A stretch of 64,000 nt of DNA from Salinimicrobium profundisediminis (GCF_026241755.1 NZ_JAPJDA010000003.1:1-64000), one strand, 5' to 3'. Shown: positions 9,501 through 17,553, numbered from the stretch's first letter. Notes: a model not told the origin generated them from the letters alone. Program-made: numbers and translations.

Positions 9501-9704
9501 GCCGAGATGAGTAACGGTCTTGCAATTGTGATCATTGGGGGGCTTCTATCCTCTCTTTTCCTCACACTGGTTATTGTGCCGGTTGTGTTCATGATCTTTG
9601 TGAGACTGGAAGAGAAGTTCACTAAGAGCGAAAAGAATAATTATGAAGAGTTGATGGTGGCCGATTATGAGCACGTCGATCCTAAACATGAACTGGAGTT
9701 CTAA
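6546..9704 (+). CDS. RND-family inner-membrane efflux pump (AcrB/MexB type)
   Basis: 1052 residues, normal for the HAE-1 group. N-terminal transmembrane helix (SLVIVMLALLIIGGLFSYSQ) after KRPS, two large periplasmic loops, and twelve predicted helices in two repeats. The proton-relay aspartate pair is present in VGILVDDAIVVIEN near residue 400, and the family's second-half segment GLVAKNAILLVDFA is near 930. It exports hydrophobic or amphipathic compounds using the proton gradient. Substrates cannot be inferred. The gene is followed by a terminator at 9712-9756, which separates it from the TetR gene. Confidence 0.94.
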   Translation: MKLAEVSIKRPSLVIVMLALLIIGGLFSYSQLNYELIPKFEVKVVTVMTVYPGASPAEVENTVSRKIEDAVSSLENIKKIQTKSFESLSVVTIQFNNDADVDFLLNEAQRKINSIRSDLPEDIDEPSLSQFSLSDLPVVSLGVTGNLSENELYELIDQKIEPAFSRLSGVAQVNVVGGQEREIRVNIDPNKLEGYGLTVPQVQQIITASNLDFPTGNLTTRENTTLIRLSGKIQSVDELRNLVIASQNGQNIRLTDVAEVQDTQKETEKIARINRQSTILLQVQKQTDANAVTVSELVQEKMAELEQQYADQGIELTMANDTSTFTLAAADSVIKDLLIAVGLVAFVMLFFLHSYRNALIVMVAIPTSLIATFIGMLLLGYSLNLMSLLALSLVVGILVDDAIVVIENIHRHMEMGKNKVRAAYDGAKEIGFTVTAITLVIVVVFLPIALSSGLVANIIAQFCVTVIIATLLSLLVSFTVVPWLFSRYGKLELISGDSFFGKIIHHFEKGLTWFTEEVTKILNWSLDNKIKTFVIVFVLFVSSITLVGMGYIGSDFFPRTDRGEFLVQLEIDKDASIEETNFITQKAENYLAQLPEVERIITTVGQSSSGGMGGAQATNYKSEINVTLVDKSERDDKTNVYAAKLTRALEQELVGAKVTTVPVGIVGAEEAPLQMTVTGNSFEDAITYAEAAEEILRNIDGATEIELSVEEGNPEISVNVDRDKMASLGLNVAVVGQTLRTAFSGNTDNKFRTGSTEYDINIIFDEASRNNIEDVRNIQFINNQGQRINLSQFADITYESGPSLLERYDRSPSVTVKAQTVGKTTGAVAQEWEEKLASVEQPKGVDWTWGGNMENQSEGFGTLGIALLAAIMLVYMIMVVLYDDFVKPFIVLFSIPLSFIGALWALALTNNSLNIFTILGIIMLIGLVAKNAILLVDFANHRLAHGEKIRDALIQANHARLRPILMTTIAMVFGMLPIALASGAAAEMSNGLAIVIIGGLLSSLFLTLVIVPVVFMIFVRLEEKFTKSEKNNYEELMVADYEHVDPKHELEF

Positions 9705-9711
9705 AAATGCC

Positions 9712-9756
9712 AAAAACTGGCTGCATTTTTTTGCGGTCAGTTTTTCTTTTTTCCTT
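9712..9756 (+). terminator. Terminator of the efflux operon
   Basis: Stem AAAAACTGGCTGC (9712-9724) pairs with GCGGTCAGTTTTT (9733-9745), with two G-T pairs, followed by a T-rich tract. A shorter alternative stem AAAAATGC (9703-9710)/GCATTTTT (9723-9730) overlaps it and is mutually exclusive with it. Confidence 0.7.
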
Positions 9757-9780
9757 CCGCTTTAAATTGAGAATTTTAGA

Positions 9781-9816
9781 AGGAGGAACTCATCAAAAAT
9801 GAAAAACAGGAAATAA
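9781..9816 (+). promoter_or_regulatory. AGGAGG ribosome site and 5-codon leader cistron before the TetR gene
   Basis: A perfect AGGAGG at 9781-9786 precedes ATG 9799, which opens a five-codon frame (MKNRK) whose TAA (9814-9816) shares one base with the TetR ATG. Strong Shine-Dalgarno sequences are rare in this phylum. The arrangement suggests translation of the regulator by reinitiation. Confidence 0.4.
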
Positions 9817-10424
9817 TGGAAAAGGATATTGAATTTTTAGAGAAGGTTTCAGAACTTTTCATTCAAAATGGAGCTAAAACTGTTACCATGGATGATATTG
9901 CCCAGGAACTTAAGATCTCCAAAAAAACGCTTTATCAAAAATACCAGAATAAGGAAGCGCTTCTTGAGGAGGTTTTGACCTATAAACTGGAGAAGGTGAT
10001 CGCCAAAATGAGGAATCTGGATGAAACTATTGAAAATGCTGTGGAGAGAATGTACTCCAGGGATCAGGATATTGAAAAGGCTTCCAGGACGAATGATTCT
10101 GTTATGTTGAGGCAGCTTATCAAGTACTATCCGCAGATCTTTAATAAGCACATGTTGTTCTTTTCAGAAAAATTATCAGAAATACTGGCACACAATATTG
10201 AGAGAGGGAGGAAGCAGGGGCTGTATAGAGAGGATTTTGATGCATATTTTTATTCAAAGCTTTTCTTCCAGTTGACCATGACCTATGATAATTCTCCTTT
10301 TCTCGATACTACAAACATCTCAAGAGAGCAGTACCAACATGAAACTTTGAACTTTTATATGAACGCGATCACGACCGAAGAAGGCAAAGAAGTGATGAAG
10401 GAATTTAAGCCTTCTTACCATTAA
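9816..10424 (+). CDS. TetR-family transcriptional regulator
   Basis: 202 residues. The N-terminal helix-turn-helix shows the family pattern (VTMDDIAQELKISKKTLYQKYQNKEAL, about residues 24-50). The C-terminal ligand domain is all-helical and not diagnostic. It follows the pump gene but is separated by a terminator, so it is probably expressed on its own. Regulators of this type usually repress the adjacent efflux operon and are released by a pump substrate. The matching operator is probably the inverted repeat at 4048-4088, 5.7 kb upstream (inference). The phospholipase gene begins 9 bases after its stop and may be co-transcribed. Confidence 0.88.
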   Translation: MEKDIEFLEKVSELFIQNGAKTVTMDDIAQELKISKKTLYQKYQNKEALLEEVLTYKLEKVIAKMRNLDETIENAVERMYSRDQDIEKASRTNDSVMLRQLIKYYPQIFNKHMLFFSEKLSEILAHNIERGRKQGLYREDFDAYFYSKLFFQLTMTYDNSPFLDTTNISREQYQHETLNFYMNAITTEEGKEVMKEFKPSYH

Positions 10425-10433
10425 AATTTTAGC

Positions 10434-11291
10434 ATGTACCAATTTAAGATTAGTCAGCTTCAAGTTCTGTTCACAGTATTTTTTCTTTTATCGTTTTACA
10501 ATACTTCTCAGGCGCAACGTGTGACAAGAGAGCAGTTAAAGGATACACTTTTACCTTCATTTTCGGCCTATCGCGATAATTATTTTATTACGGGAGTACC
10601 CCTGCAAAATGATATTTCTAAGACCACGGCAGATGCTAAATACCAGATAAGTTTTAAACAGTTGGTTACCAGGCACGTGCTTCCATTTCAAACCCAGTTG
10701 TTCTTGACCTACACCCAAAAATCTTTTTGGAATATCTATGAATTCTCCAGTCCTTTTCAGGATGTGAATTTTAATCCGGGTATTGGGTTGGCTTCAGGTA
10801 TTTATAACAGGAACGACGAGTTGACGGGAATTGCCGAATTCAAACTTGAACACGAATCTAACGGCCGCGAAGGTGAAGCCTCAAGGAGTTGGAACAGTAT
10901 TATCCTCACCTACAACGCCCGCCTTAACAATAAGACTATTTTGACCCTGAGAGGATGGTTCCCTTTTGGCTACAGTGATAACCGCGACCTCATAGATTAT
11001 ATAGGATATGGCGAAGCCAATTTATCTTATGACCTGGCTCCAAAATGGAATTTAGAGGTTTCTGCCCGTAAAGGTGCCCAGTGGGACTGGAAAGGTAATG
11101 TAAGGTCAAGGGTCTTCTACAGGATATCAAAAAGTACCAATCAACACCTCATGCTGGAGTGGTATGTAGGTAATGCCGAAAGCTTAATTGATTACCACGA
11201 ATATGAGAATATGATTAGGATTGGCTATGCCATAAAATCCCCCGACCTAAACTTGCTTAGAGGCAAGAAGACCAAACCGATTTATGAGTAA
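10434..11291 (+). CDS. pldA: Outer-membrane phospholipase A (OMPLA)
   Basis: 285 residues with a signal peptide ending near AQ at residue 28. The body has the alternating pattern of a 12-strand barrel. Family signatures are clear: YTQKSFWNIYE near 100, and the catalytic block HESNGREG ... SRSWN near 143-156, holding the His-Ser pair and the Asn of the triad. OMPLA cleaves phospholipids that have reached the outer leaflet of the outer membrane and so restores membrane asymmetry. It lies 9 bases after the TetR gene, perhaps in one transcript. Confidence 0.85.
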   Translation: MYQFKISQLQVLFTVFFLLSFYNTSQAQRVTREQLKDTLLPSFSAYRDNYFITGVPLQNDISKTTADAKYQISFKQLVTRHVLPFQTQLFLTYTQKSFWNIYEFSSPFQDVNFNPGIGLASGIYNRNDELTGIAEFKLEHESNGREGEASRSWNSIILTYNARLNNKTILTLRGWFPFGYSDNRDLIDYIGYGEANLSYDLAPKWNLEVSARKGAQWDWKGNVRSRVFYRISKSTNQHLMLEWYVGNAESLIDYHEYENMIRIGYAIKSPDLNLLRGKKTKPIYE

Positions 11292-11372
11292 TTCTGAAAC
11301 CGGACGACAAAATGACTTTTTAGCGCTTTTTTCTTCAGAAAGAAGCAGCATTAACCCCCGAATAAGAATAAT

Positions 11373-11675
11373 ATGAATTCATTCCCTAAACTACTCCAAT
11401 ACCAGGAAGTTTTATCAATCTGGGCTGGATCAAAAATAAAGACAAACGAAGACTTTGAAACCTATTGTGACTGTGATTTTGATTTTATTGAGATCCTTCT
11501 TCTTTTTGAGAGCAGGTTTTCATTGAATCTTTTGGAAAGTACGGTTGTACGTCACGACTTTCAAACAGTCAGTAATTTCTTGGTATGGCTAACACGACAG
11601 CCAGGAGCTGCCGGATCATATATTCCTTTTCAAACCCATGAGCCTGAAATATGGCATGTTTCCGAAGTTTTGTAG
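11373..11675 (+). CDS. Small acyl-carrier-like protein lacking the phosphopantetheine serine
   Basis: 100 residues. The stretch CDFDFIEILLLFESRFSLNL (32-52) followed by TVSNFLVWL looks like helix II to helix IV of an acyl carrier protein. The place of the DSL serine is taken by Asp35, so no 4'-phosphopantetheine could attach in the usual way. An alternative is an unrelated small helical protein. There is no signal peptide. A terminator follows at 11761. The neighbour upstream is pldA, 81 bases away. Confidence 0.55.
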   Translation: MNSFPKLLQYQEVLSIWAGSKIKTNEDFETYCDCDFDFIEILLLFESRFSLNLLESTVVRHDFQTVSNFLVWLTRQPGAAGSYIPFQTHEPEIWHVSEVL

Positions 11676-12029
11676 GATGGGAGGATTGGATAAGTTCTGC
11701 AGGATCTAAAATATATATAATGTTTATCTGAGGAGATATATTTTAGAGAAAACATTGGAGAAAGCCCGGGATCAATTTCCGGGCTTTTTATATTAGTAAT
11801 GATTTCTGAAGGTGTTGATTTAGCATAGCAGAAACTAATCTTGATAACATTAACTATACGAATTGGGATTAAATTACAACTAAGACAAAAAAGCGTGTAA
11901 TTTTGTTTTTGTGCGCAAGTTGGCATTTTGTAGGATATATAAAGATCATCCAAGTTCCAAATTATAGCTCAGCCCGCAACAGATGCAGGCACTTTATACT
12001 CCATTTAAAAACTACTTCAAGACAGGTAA
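11676..12029. other. Intergenic region (354 bases)
   Basis: Contains the terminator at 11761-11792 and AT-rich sequence that must include the promoter of the deacetylase gene. A leftward open frame across it runs through the terminator and resembles no protein. Confidence 0.6.
11761..11792 (+). terminator. Rho-independent terminator
   Basis: AAAGCCCGG (11761-11769) pairs with CCGGGCTTT (11779-11787) and is followed by TTAT. It ends the pldA/ACP-like transcript. Confidence 0.8.
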
Positions 12030-12758
12030 ATGAAGCAATTTTCTTTAATCCTGATACTCTTCTTACTTAGTGTGGCAGCTTCTTCACAGGAAGTAATTGA
12101 TCGTTACGGTGCGCTAGTTCGTTCTAATGTTAGCGAAGCCAATGTTTATTTAATTTTTACAGGACATGACCATTATGAGGGCTTTAAACATGTGCTGGAG
12201 GTACTTAAAAAGCAGGAAATACAGGCTTCCTTTTTTCTCACCGGAGATTTTATAAGACAGCACCGTGAGCTGGTAAAAGAGATTGCCGCAGCAGGTCATT
12301 TTGTGGGGGCGCACTCCGACAGGCATCTTCTATATAACGATTGGACCAAGAGGGATAGCTTACTTTATTCACCTGCTACAATTAAAAAAGACATCAAAGA
12401 TAATCTGAAAGAGCTCAAAGCCATAGAGATTTATCCTGAAGTTTTTATGCCTCCTTATGAATGGTACAATCAGGAAGTGGTGGAAATAGCTGCGGAAGCA
12501 GGCCAGCGCACTATAAATTTTAGCCCCGGAATACGAACCAATGCCGATTATACAAGTCCCGATATGGCCAACTATCTCTCCAGCCAAGAAATTTTGAAGA
12601 ATCTGTACCATTTCGAACAAGAACATGGCTTAAACGGATTTCATATCCTCATTCACCCCGGAACCAGTCCGCTTAGAAAAGATAAACTTTACCTTAACCT
12701 CGATTCAATTATCAGTGAATTAAAAGAAAGAGGTTATCATTTCTTCAGGTTTATGTAA
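12030..12758 (+). CDS. Secreted NodB-like polysaccharide deacetylase family protein
   Basis: 242 residues with a signal peptide (cleavage near ASSQ, residue 19). NodB fold motifs: the motif-1 region reads IFTGHDHYEGF (about 42-52) where classical enzymes have TFDDG; motif 2 is GAHSDRHLLY near 96, with the metal-ligand HxxxH pattern; PPYEW near 146 is motif 3; the end of the fold is HILIHPGT near 210. A Bacteroidota subgroup with this altered first motif is commonly annotated as deacetylase. Its substrate is unknown. Metal binding via the two histidines seems preserved, and HDH could supply the catalytic aspartate. Confidence 0.75.
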   Translation: MKQFSLILILFLLSVAASSQEVIDRYGALVRSNVSEANVYLIFTGHDHYEGFKHVLEVLKKQEIQASFFLTGDFIRQHRELVKEIAAAGHFVGAHSDRHLLYNDWTKRDSLLYSPATIKKDIKDNLKELKAIEIYPEVFMPPYEWYNQEVVEIAAEAGQRTINFSPGIRTNADYTSPDMANYLSSQEILKNLYHFEQEHGLNGFHILIHPGTSPLRKDKLYLNLDSIISELKERGYHFFRFM

Positions 12759-12908
12759 TGCAGCAAAAAAGGCTTTAAAAGTTATATCCTTTTGTATTTC
12801 AGACGGAAAGGAGGTTCTGTAAATCCCTTACTTTTCCTAAAACTATACTTCTTTGCAAATGGTTAGAGTAGCAGGATCTTTCCGAAGAAACAGCTGGAAA
12901 AAATGTAG

Positions 12909-12930
12909 TTCCAAAATGCCATTTTTGAAA
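12909..12930 (+). repeat. Dispersed element, TTCCAAAATGCCATTTTTGA
   Basis: Contains an exact CCATTTTTGA at 12919-12928 with the left palindromic half CCAAAATG. Confidence 0.6.
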
Positions 12931-12984
12931 GGAAAATTCCACTATACTTTCTGAAAATCAGTTTTTTTAAAACTTGTAGGAAAT

Positions 12985-13024
12985 AGCCTGGATGGTAGAC
13001 GCATTTCCAGGCTCTTTATTTTTT
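12985..13024 (+). terminator. Hairpin terminator AGCCTGGA/TCCAGGCT
   Basis: An 8-bp perfect stem (12985-12992 with 13006-13013) with a 13-base loop, followed by CTTTATTTTTTT. It ends either a long 3' leader of the deacetylase mRNA or a separate small transcript. Confidence 0.65.
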
Positions 13025-13129
13025 TATAGGGTTTATTTTATGAATTTGTCCTCTTTCTTTTAACAGTCTTTTTATCAAATTGTAGATAGCTTATTTTAAT
13101 TTCAGAATTAAACCTAATCAACAAAATTT

Positions 13130-15262
13130 ATGAAAGATAATAAGAAAGAGACTTCAAAAAAAATTGAAGACTTAAAGAAGAACACCTCTAATCCAAAGGG
13201 GAAAACAATGACCACCAATCAGGGTTTAAAGGTAAATGACACCAATAATTCTTTAAAAGCTGGAGCACGTGGTGCATCATTATTAGAAGATTTTATTCTA
13301 AGGGAGAAAATCACTCATTTTGACCACGAGCGCATTCCCGAGAGAATTGTACATGCACGCGGAAGTGGCGCTCACGGTTATTTTGAGCTTTATGAGAGTC
13401 AGGAGAAATATACCAAAGCAGGCATATTTACTGATACTTCAAGAAAGACGCCGGTATTTGTGAGGTTTTCAACGGTTGCCGGTTCTAAAGGATCGGCCGA
13501 TCTTGCCCGTGACGTGAGGGGTTTTGCTACCAAGTTTTATACCGATGAAGGGGTGTTTGACCTTGTAGGGAACAACATGCCCATCTTTTTTATTCAGGAT
13601 GCCATGAAGTTTCCCGATTTGATCCATTCGGTGAAACCTGAACCCGACAGGGAAATTCCGCAGGCAGCTTCGGCGCATGACACTTTTTATGATTTCGTTT
13701 CTCATACTCCCGAAACCCTGCACAATCAAATCTGGTTGATGAGCGACAGGGCGATCCCGAGAAGTTTCAGGATGATGGAAGGTTTTGGGATTCATACCTT
13801 CAGGTTAATAAATGCAGAAGGAAAATCCCATTTTGTGAAGTTCCACTGGAAACCATTACTCGGAGTAAAATCGGTGACCTGGGATGAAGCGGTGAAAATT
13901 CACGGTGCCGACTCAGATTTTCACAGGAGAGACCTGTGGGATGCCATAGAAGCCGGCCAGTACCCGGAGTGGGAATTAGGATTTCAAATAGTTCCCGAAG
14001 AAGACGAACATAAATTTGATTTTGACCTTTTAGACCCTACAAAACTGATTCCGGAAGAAATGGTACCGGTACAGCGCATTGGGAAAATGACACTTAACCG
14101 AAATCCCGATAACTTCTTTGCAGAAACTGAACAGGTGGCATTCCACCCGGGGCATGTAGTGCCGGGAATTGATTTTACAAACGATCCTTTGCTGCAGGGA
14201 AGGTTATTTTCTTACACCGATACCCAACTTTCAAGGCTGGGCAGCCCAAATTTTAATGAAATTCCAATTAATCGTCCCGTCAACGAAATTCATAACAATC
14301 AGCGGGATGCCCATATGCGTATGACGGTGAATAAGGGTAAGACAGCTTACTTCCCAAATTCAATTGGCGGCGGTTGCCCTCACCTGGCAAAAATAGCCGA
14401 AGGTGGGTTTAGCCATTATGAAGATCGAATTGATGCCAAAAAAGTTAGGGAACGAAGTGAGAGCTTCAATGACCATTTTTCGCAGCCTGCGTTGTTTTAC
14501 CGCAGTTTAACCCAGCATGAGCAGGAGCATGTGGTACAGGCTTATTCTTTTGAACTGGGCAAATGTACTTATGATCATATTAAGGAGCGAATGCTGTACA
14601 TACTGGCCCAAATTGATGAAACCCTGGCATCAAAGGTGGCTTCAAATCTGGGAATGGAAATTCCTTCAGAAATTGAACGACCGCTAAACCAGGCTATAGG
14701 AGCCGATGCAGATGTTGAAAAACAACAGCCGGGGCCTAAAAAGAACTATCTCGATAAATCTGAAGCTTTGAGTCAGGAGTTTTTGCCTTCCGAAGGAATA
14801 GCTACACGAAAAATTGCCGTTTTGGCAGGCGATGGCTTTAGTGAAAGTGACTACAACAAGATGAAGAAACCCCTGGAAGAAGCTGGAGCCATGGTGCAGA
14901 TTGTGGGCACCCACGGCGGCAGCATTACCTGTGACAAAGGTGATTCTCACAAAGTTGCTCATTCACTTATGACCACAGAAAGTGTGGTGTTTGATGCACT
15001 TTACATTCCCGGTGGCAAAAAGAGTATTGATGCCCTCATGAAACAGGCAAAAGCCAAAAAGTTCATCAATGAAACTTTGAAGCACTGCAAGGCTATCGCT
15101 TTAGATTCTGAAGCAGAAAAGCTGTTTGATGCAACCTATGGTAAAGATTTTAAAGATGATGAAGCGGTGATTATAAATGGAAAACCGCAGAAATTTATCG
15201 ATGCCATTAGCAAACACCGTAACTGGAAGAGGGAAAAAGCAGCCATGGAAATTCCTGCTTAA
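13130..15262 (+). CDS. katE: Large-subunit monofunctional catalase (HPII type)
   Basis: 710 residues, the length of clade II catalases. Haem-side motifs: VHARGSGAHGYFE with the essential His (near 82), RFSTVAGSKGSAD, DVRGFATKFYT, NNMPIFFIQDA with the conserved Asn (near 155), and RLFSYTDTQLSRLG (near 361) with the proximal haem Tyr. YRSLTQHEQEHVVQAYSFEL is the clade-typical helical segment. Residues about 545-700 form the flavodoxin/DJ-1-like C-terminal domain (RKIAVLAGDGFSE). It breaks down hydrogen peroxide in the cytoplasm. It has a single-gene context with a shared terminator downstream. Confidence 0.95.
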   Translation: MKDNKKETSKKIEDLKKNTSNPKGKTMTTNQGLKVNDTNNSLKAGARGASLLEDFILREKITHFDHERIPERIVHARGSGAHGYFELYESQEKYTKAGIFTDTSRKTPVFVRFSTVAGSKGSADLARDVRGFATKFYTDEGVFDLVGNNMPIFFIQDAMKFPDLIHSVKPEPDREIPQAASAHDTFYDFVSHTPETLHNQIWLMSDRAIPRSFRMMEGFGIHTFRLINAEGKSHFVKFHWKPLLGVKSVTWDEAVKIHGADSDFHRRDLWDAIEAGQYPEWELGFQIVPEEDEHKFDFDLLDPTKLIPEEMVPVQRIGKMTLNRNPDNFFAETEQVAFHPGHVVPGIDFTNDPLLQGRLFSYTDTQLSRLGSPNFNEIPINRPVNEIHNNQRDAHMRMTVNKGKTAYFPNSIGGGCPHLAKIAEGGFSHYEDRIDAKKVRERSESFNDHFSQPALFYRSLTQHEQEHVVQAYSFELGKCTYDHIKERMLYILAQIDETLASKVASNLGMEIPSEIERPLNQAIGADADVEKQQPGPKKNYLDKSEALSQEFLPSEGIATRKIAVLAGDGFSESDYNKMKKPLEEAGAMVQIVGTHGGSITCDKGDSHKVAHSLMTTESVVFDALYIPGGKKSIDALMKQAKAKKFINETLKHCKAIALDSEAEKLFDATYGKDFKDDEAVIINGKPQKFIDAISKHRNWKREKAAMEIPA

Positions 15263-15284
15263 ATTCCTGAATATTTAAATGATG

Positions 15285-15319
15285 AAAGGGTTTAACTTAA
15301 ACAGGTTAAACCCTTTTTT
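15285..15319. terminator. Bidirectional terminator between catalase and acyltransferase
   Basis: AAAGGGTTTAAC (15286-15297) pairs with GTTAAACCCTTT (15305-15316), with T's after it on the plus strand. It serves both convergent genes. Confidence 0.8.
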
Positions 15320-15326
15320 GATTAAG

Positions 15327-16424
15327 TTATTTCCTTTTTCTATTGAGGTATTTTCTTACAGGGATATCATAGGCAACCATAGCAACGTAAGCCACTCCAA
15401 TCAATACAATGGTACCTAAAGAGATGATGAGAAAGGTCTGGGTTTCTCCCGGCTGGTAATTGGTGTAATAGTTCCCAAACATCCAGATGACTGCGTAATG
15501 CGTCATGTATAGCGGATAGGAAATATCTCCCGAAAATTTGCAGAAGTTTTTTAACCTTTTAGACAGGCTAGAACCTGCACCAAGCGAAATAAGTAACGGG
15601 AAATAGAAAAGCACAATCGCCGTTTCTATCATCCAGTTCATTTCAAAATAAGGCATAACAAAAGCCAGGGATAATAGTAAAGCCAGGAAAATAAAACCAA
15701 TCTGATTTTTTATCACCCAGTTGTAGCGGAAGATTAATAACCCCATTGAAAAAGAGTAGGAGATTCGCGCACAGCCATCCCAAAAATTCTCTCCCGTCCA
15801 TCCTCCTAATAAGTTGCCTGCGCTATAACTTACGTAGCCAAGAGCTATGGCCGCCAGCAGGGTTACTACAAGCAAGTAGCGGCGGCCTAACCTGTAAAGA
15901 ACCAAAGCGTATACAATATTGGCCACATATTCCCAGAACAAAGACCAGGAAGGGGCATTAAGCCCAAAAAGATTAAACGCCCTGTCTTCCATGACCGGAA
16001 GAGGAATAAGAAAAATAGAACATAAAAAGATAAGAATAATCCTTCCGGTTCCATAACCTTGTGCATCAAGGGCAAAAGGATCAAAAAGAAGTGCAAGGAG
16101 ACCCAATACCGAACCCAGGATAATTAGAGGGTGCAGGCGGATCAATCTTGACTTGAAAAATTCCCAGGTTCCAATTTTTTGAATGCGGTCATCATAGGCA
16201 TATCCAACTACAAATCCCGATAAACAGAAAAAGAAATCGACCGCCAGGAAGCCATGACCAATAAAATTCTTGCTGAAATCTGGATATACCCACTCCATAA
16301 AGTGAAATATTACAACTGCTAGTGCCGCTACACCTCTTAGCCCGTCGAGTATTAAAAAGTGCTTTTTTGATTTAAGATTTTTGGTCGCTGGTGATGAGAG
16401 AGGAGGGGACGAAATTTTAAACAT
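15327..16424 (-). CDS. Membrane acyltransferase, family 3 (OafA/YrhL-like)
   Basis: 365 residues with about ten hydrophobic helices. The family signature DGLRGVAALAVVIFHF lies at about residues 28-43, with the conserved His, followed by FLAVDFFFCLSGFVVGYAY near 66. Such proteins move acetyl or other acyl groups across the inner membrane onto extracytoplasmic sugars of lipopolysaccharide, capsule or peptidoglycan. The substrate is unknown and there is no glycan cluster next to it. Its promoter region shares a 16-bp palindrome with the SRPBCC gene at 21495 (see 16498-16513). Confidence 0.88.
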   Translation of the reverse strand: MFKISSPPLSSPATKNLKSKKHFLILDGLRGVAALAVVIFHFMEWVYPDFSKNFIGHGFLAVDFFFCLSGFVVGYAYDDRIQKIGTWEFFKSRLIRLHPLIILGSVLGLLALLFDPFALDAQGYGTGRIILIFLCSIFLIPLPVMEDRAFNLFGLNAPSWSLFWEYVANIVYALVLYRLGRRYLLVVTLLAAIALGYVSYSAGNLLGGWTGENFWDGCARISYSFSMGLLIFRYNWVIKNQIGFIFLALLLSLAFVMPYFEMNWMIETAIVLFYFPLLISLGAGSSLSKRLKNFCKFSGDISYPLYMTHYAVIWMFGNYYTNYQPGETQTFLIISLGTIVLIGVAYVAMVAYDIPVRKYLNRKRK

Positions 16425-16472
16425 TACTAAACAGGTAGGTTTGGTAGATTACTTTAGAAATTAGATAAAAGC

Positions 16473-16513
16473 TAAAGTTAGGATAAATTATATTAATTTT
16501 AAGTTTACTTAAA
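16473..16513 (-). promoter_or_regulatory. Acyltransferase promoter with palindrome TTTAAGTTTACTTAAA
   Basis: The palindrome at 16498-16513 has 7-bp arms TTTAAGT/ACTTAAA around TT. On the minus strand a -7 box TAACTTTA (16480-16473) follows after exactly 17 bases. The same element with one change and the same spacing precedes the SRPBCC gene. Confidence 0.6.
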
Positions 16514-16675
16514 TAAATAATTTAGATAAGTCTTAGAAGATAGGATAAGACGCTACGAATTGGTCTAATGTGAAGAGATGAAAAGTTATTTATAAATGCC
16601 TCTAGCAGAATTGGCCAAAAGCTTTAAAGTGCTAATAGTTGGTTCTGGTTTTGTACCATATCGTTCACAAATACA

Positions 16676-16709
16676 AAAAGGGGTCAAACCAATAGGTTTA
16701 ACCCCTTTT
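16676..16709 (-). terminator. Terminator of the universal stress gene
   Basis: AAAAGGGGTCAAACC (16676-16690) pairs with GGTTTAACCCCTTTT (16695-16709) with one mismatch. On the minus strand it is followed by TGTATTTG. Confidence 0.75.
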
Positions 16710-16737
16710 CTCCTTTAAACTCAATTTCAAATAATTT

Positions 16738-17553
16738 TTAAACAATGGCAGGGAATGTGAGCAGGGGAGATGGGCTGCAAGACTGCATTCGTTTAATCCT
16801 GTCCCTTACAATTCCTCTTTTGAAGAGGTTCATATTCCTTTTTTCGGGCATTAGAACAATATCGGGCTCTTCTTTTTCTATGGCTTTGCGAAGAGTATCA
16901 AAAACTTCAGAAGAATAGAGTGTTCTGTAGGAAATTTTAGGATAAGGAATTTCCTGTTCCACTTTTTCCTGGAAATCCTGAAGCTTTTGAAGTGCCTCAT
17001 CTTCTTTGCGGTGGGTAATGTGAACAACTTCAATACTGGCCTCTAGAGATTGGGCCATAGGGATCAATTCCTTGAGATAAATAAGTTCCTGATCGTCTAA
17101 AGTGCTTGCAAAAAGGATCTTTTGAGGCTGTTTAAAACGGTATTGTGGCGGCACAGCCAAAACAGGCAAAGAAGATTTTCCAATCATTTCGCTGGTCGTG
17201 GTGCCCACGAGTTTATCCTTTAGTTTACTGGCGCCACAAGCCCCCATAACGATCACCCTTACCTGCAGGTCTTTGGTGAATTTCAGGATCTCTTCGGCTA
17301 TGCTGGAGCCAGAAACTACCGCGGGAGAGATGGTTTGGGGCTGATAATTTTCTTTTAGATGTAGCTTGCAAAAATCCTGAAGCTCTTTTTGGTGGTCTTT
17401 TAAAAAATCCCCTTTTGGTCTATCTACTTCATAAGAAGGATAAACATGAAGAGCAATAAGGTCGTCTCCCATGATTCGGGCGAGTTCAGCTGCATATTTT
17501 AGCGCAGCCACAGAGTTGCTCGAAAAATCGGTTGCGTAGATTATCTTTTTCAT
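16738..17553 (-). CDS. Tandem-domain universal stress protein
   Basis: 271 residues with two UspA domains. The first (1-140) starts with KIIYATDFSSNSVAALKYA and has the nucleotide-binding signature region VIVMGACGASKLKDKLVGTTTSEMI. The second (about 145-271) starts QKILFASTLDD and is less conserved. Cytoplasmic stress-adaptation protein; partners cannot be inferred. Its likely -7 box TACCTTTA lies at 17580-17573. It is divergent from the HAD phosphatase gene. Confidence 0.88.
   Translation of the reverse strand: MKKIIYATDFSSNSVAALKYAAELARIMGDDLIALHVYPSYEVDRPKGDFLKDHQKELQDFCKLHLKENYQPQTISPAVVSGSSIAEEILKFTKDLQVRVIVMGACGASKLKDKLVGTTTSEMIGKSSLPVLAVPPQYRFKQPQKILFASTLDDQELIYLKELIPMAQSLEASIEVVHITHRKEDEALQKLQDFQEKVEQEIPYPKISYRTLYSSEVFDTLRKAIEKEEPDIVLMPEKRNMNLFKRGIVRDRIKRMQSCSPSPLLTFPAIV

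Larger units (their letters stand above)
12759..13129. other. Intergenic region (371 bases)
   Basis: Contains a copy of the dispersed element (12909-12930), a terminator-like hairpin (12985-13024) about 230 bases after the deacetylase stop, and the catalase upstream region. No protein gene is apparent. Confidence 0.6.
16425..16737. other. Intergenic region (313 bases)
   Basis: Holds the acyltransferase promoter with its palindrome (16473-16513) and the terminator of the universal stress gene (16676-16709). Nothing protein-coding is seen. Confidence 0.6.

Noticed and set aside
11630-11953. 107-codon leftward frame
   Set aside because: It runs across the strong terminator at 11761-11792 and into the end of the ACP-like gene, with unlikely composition.
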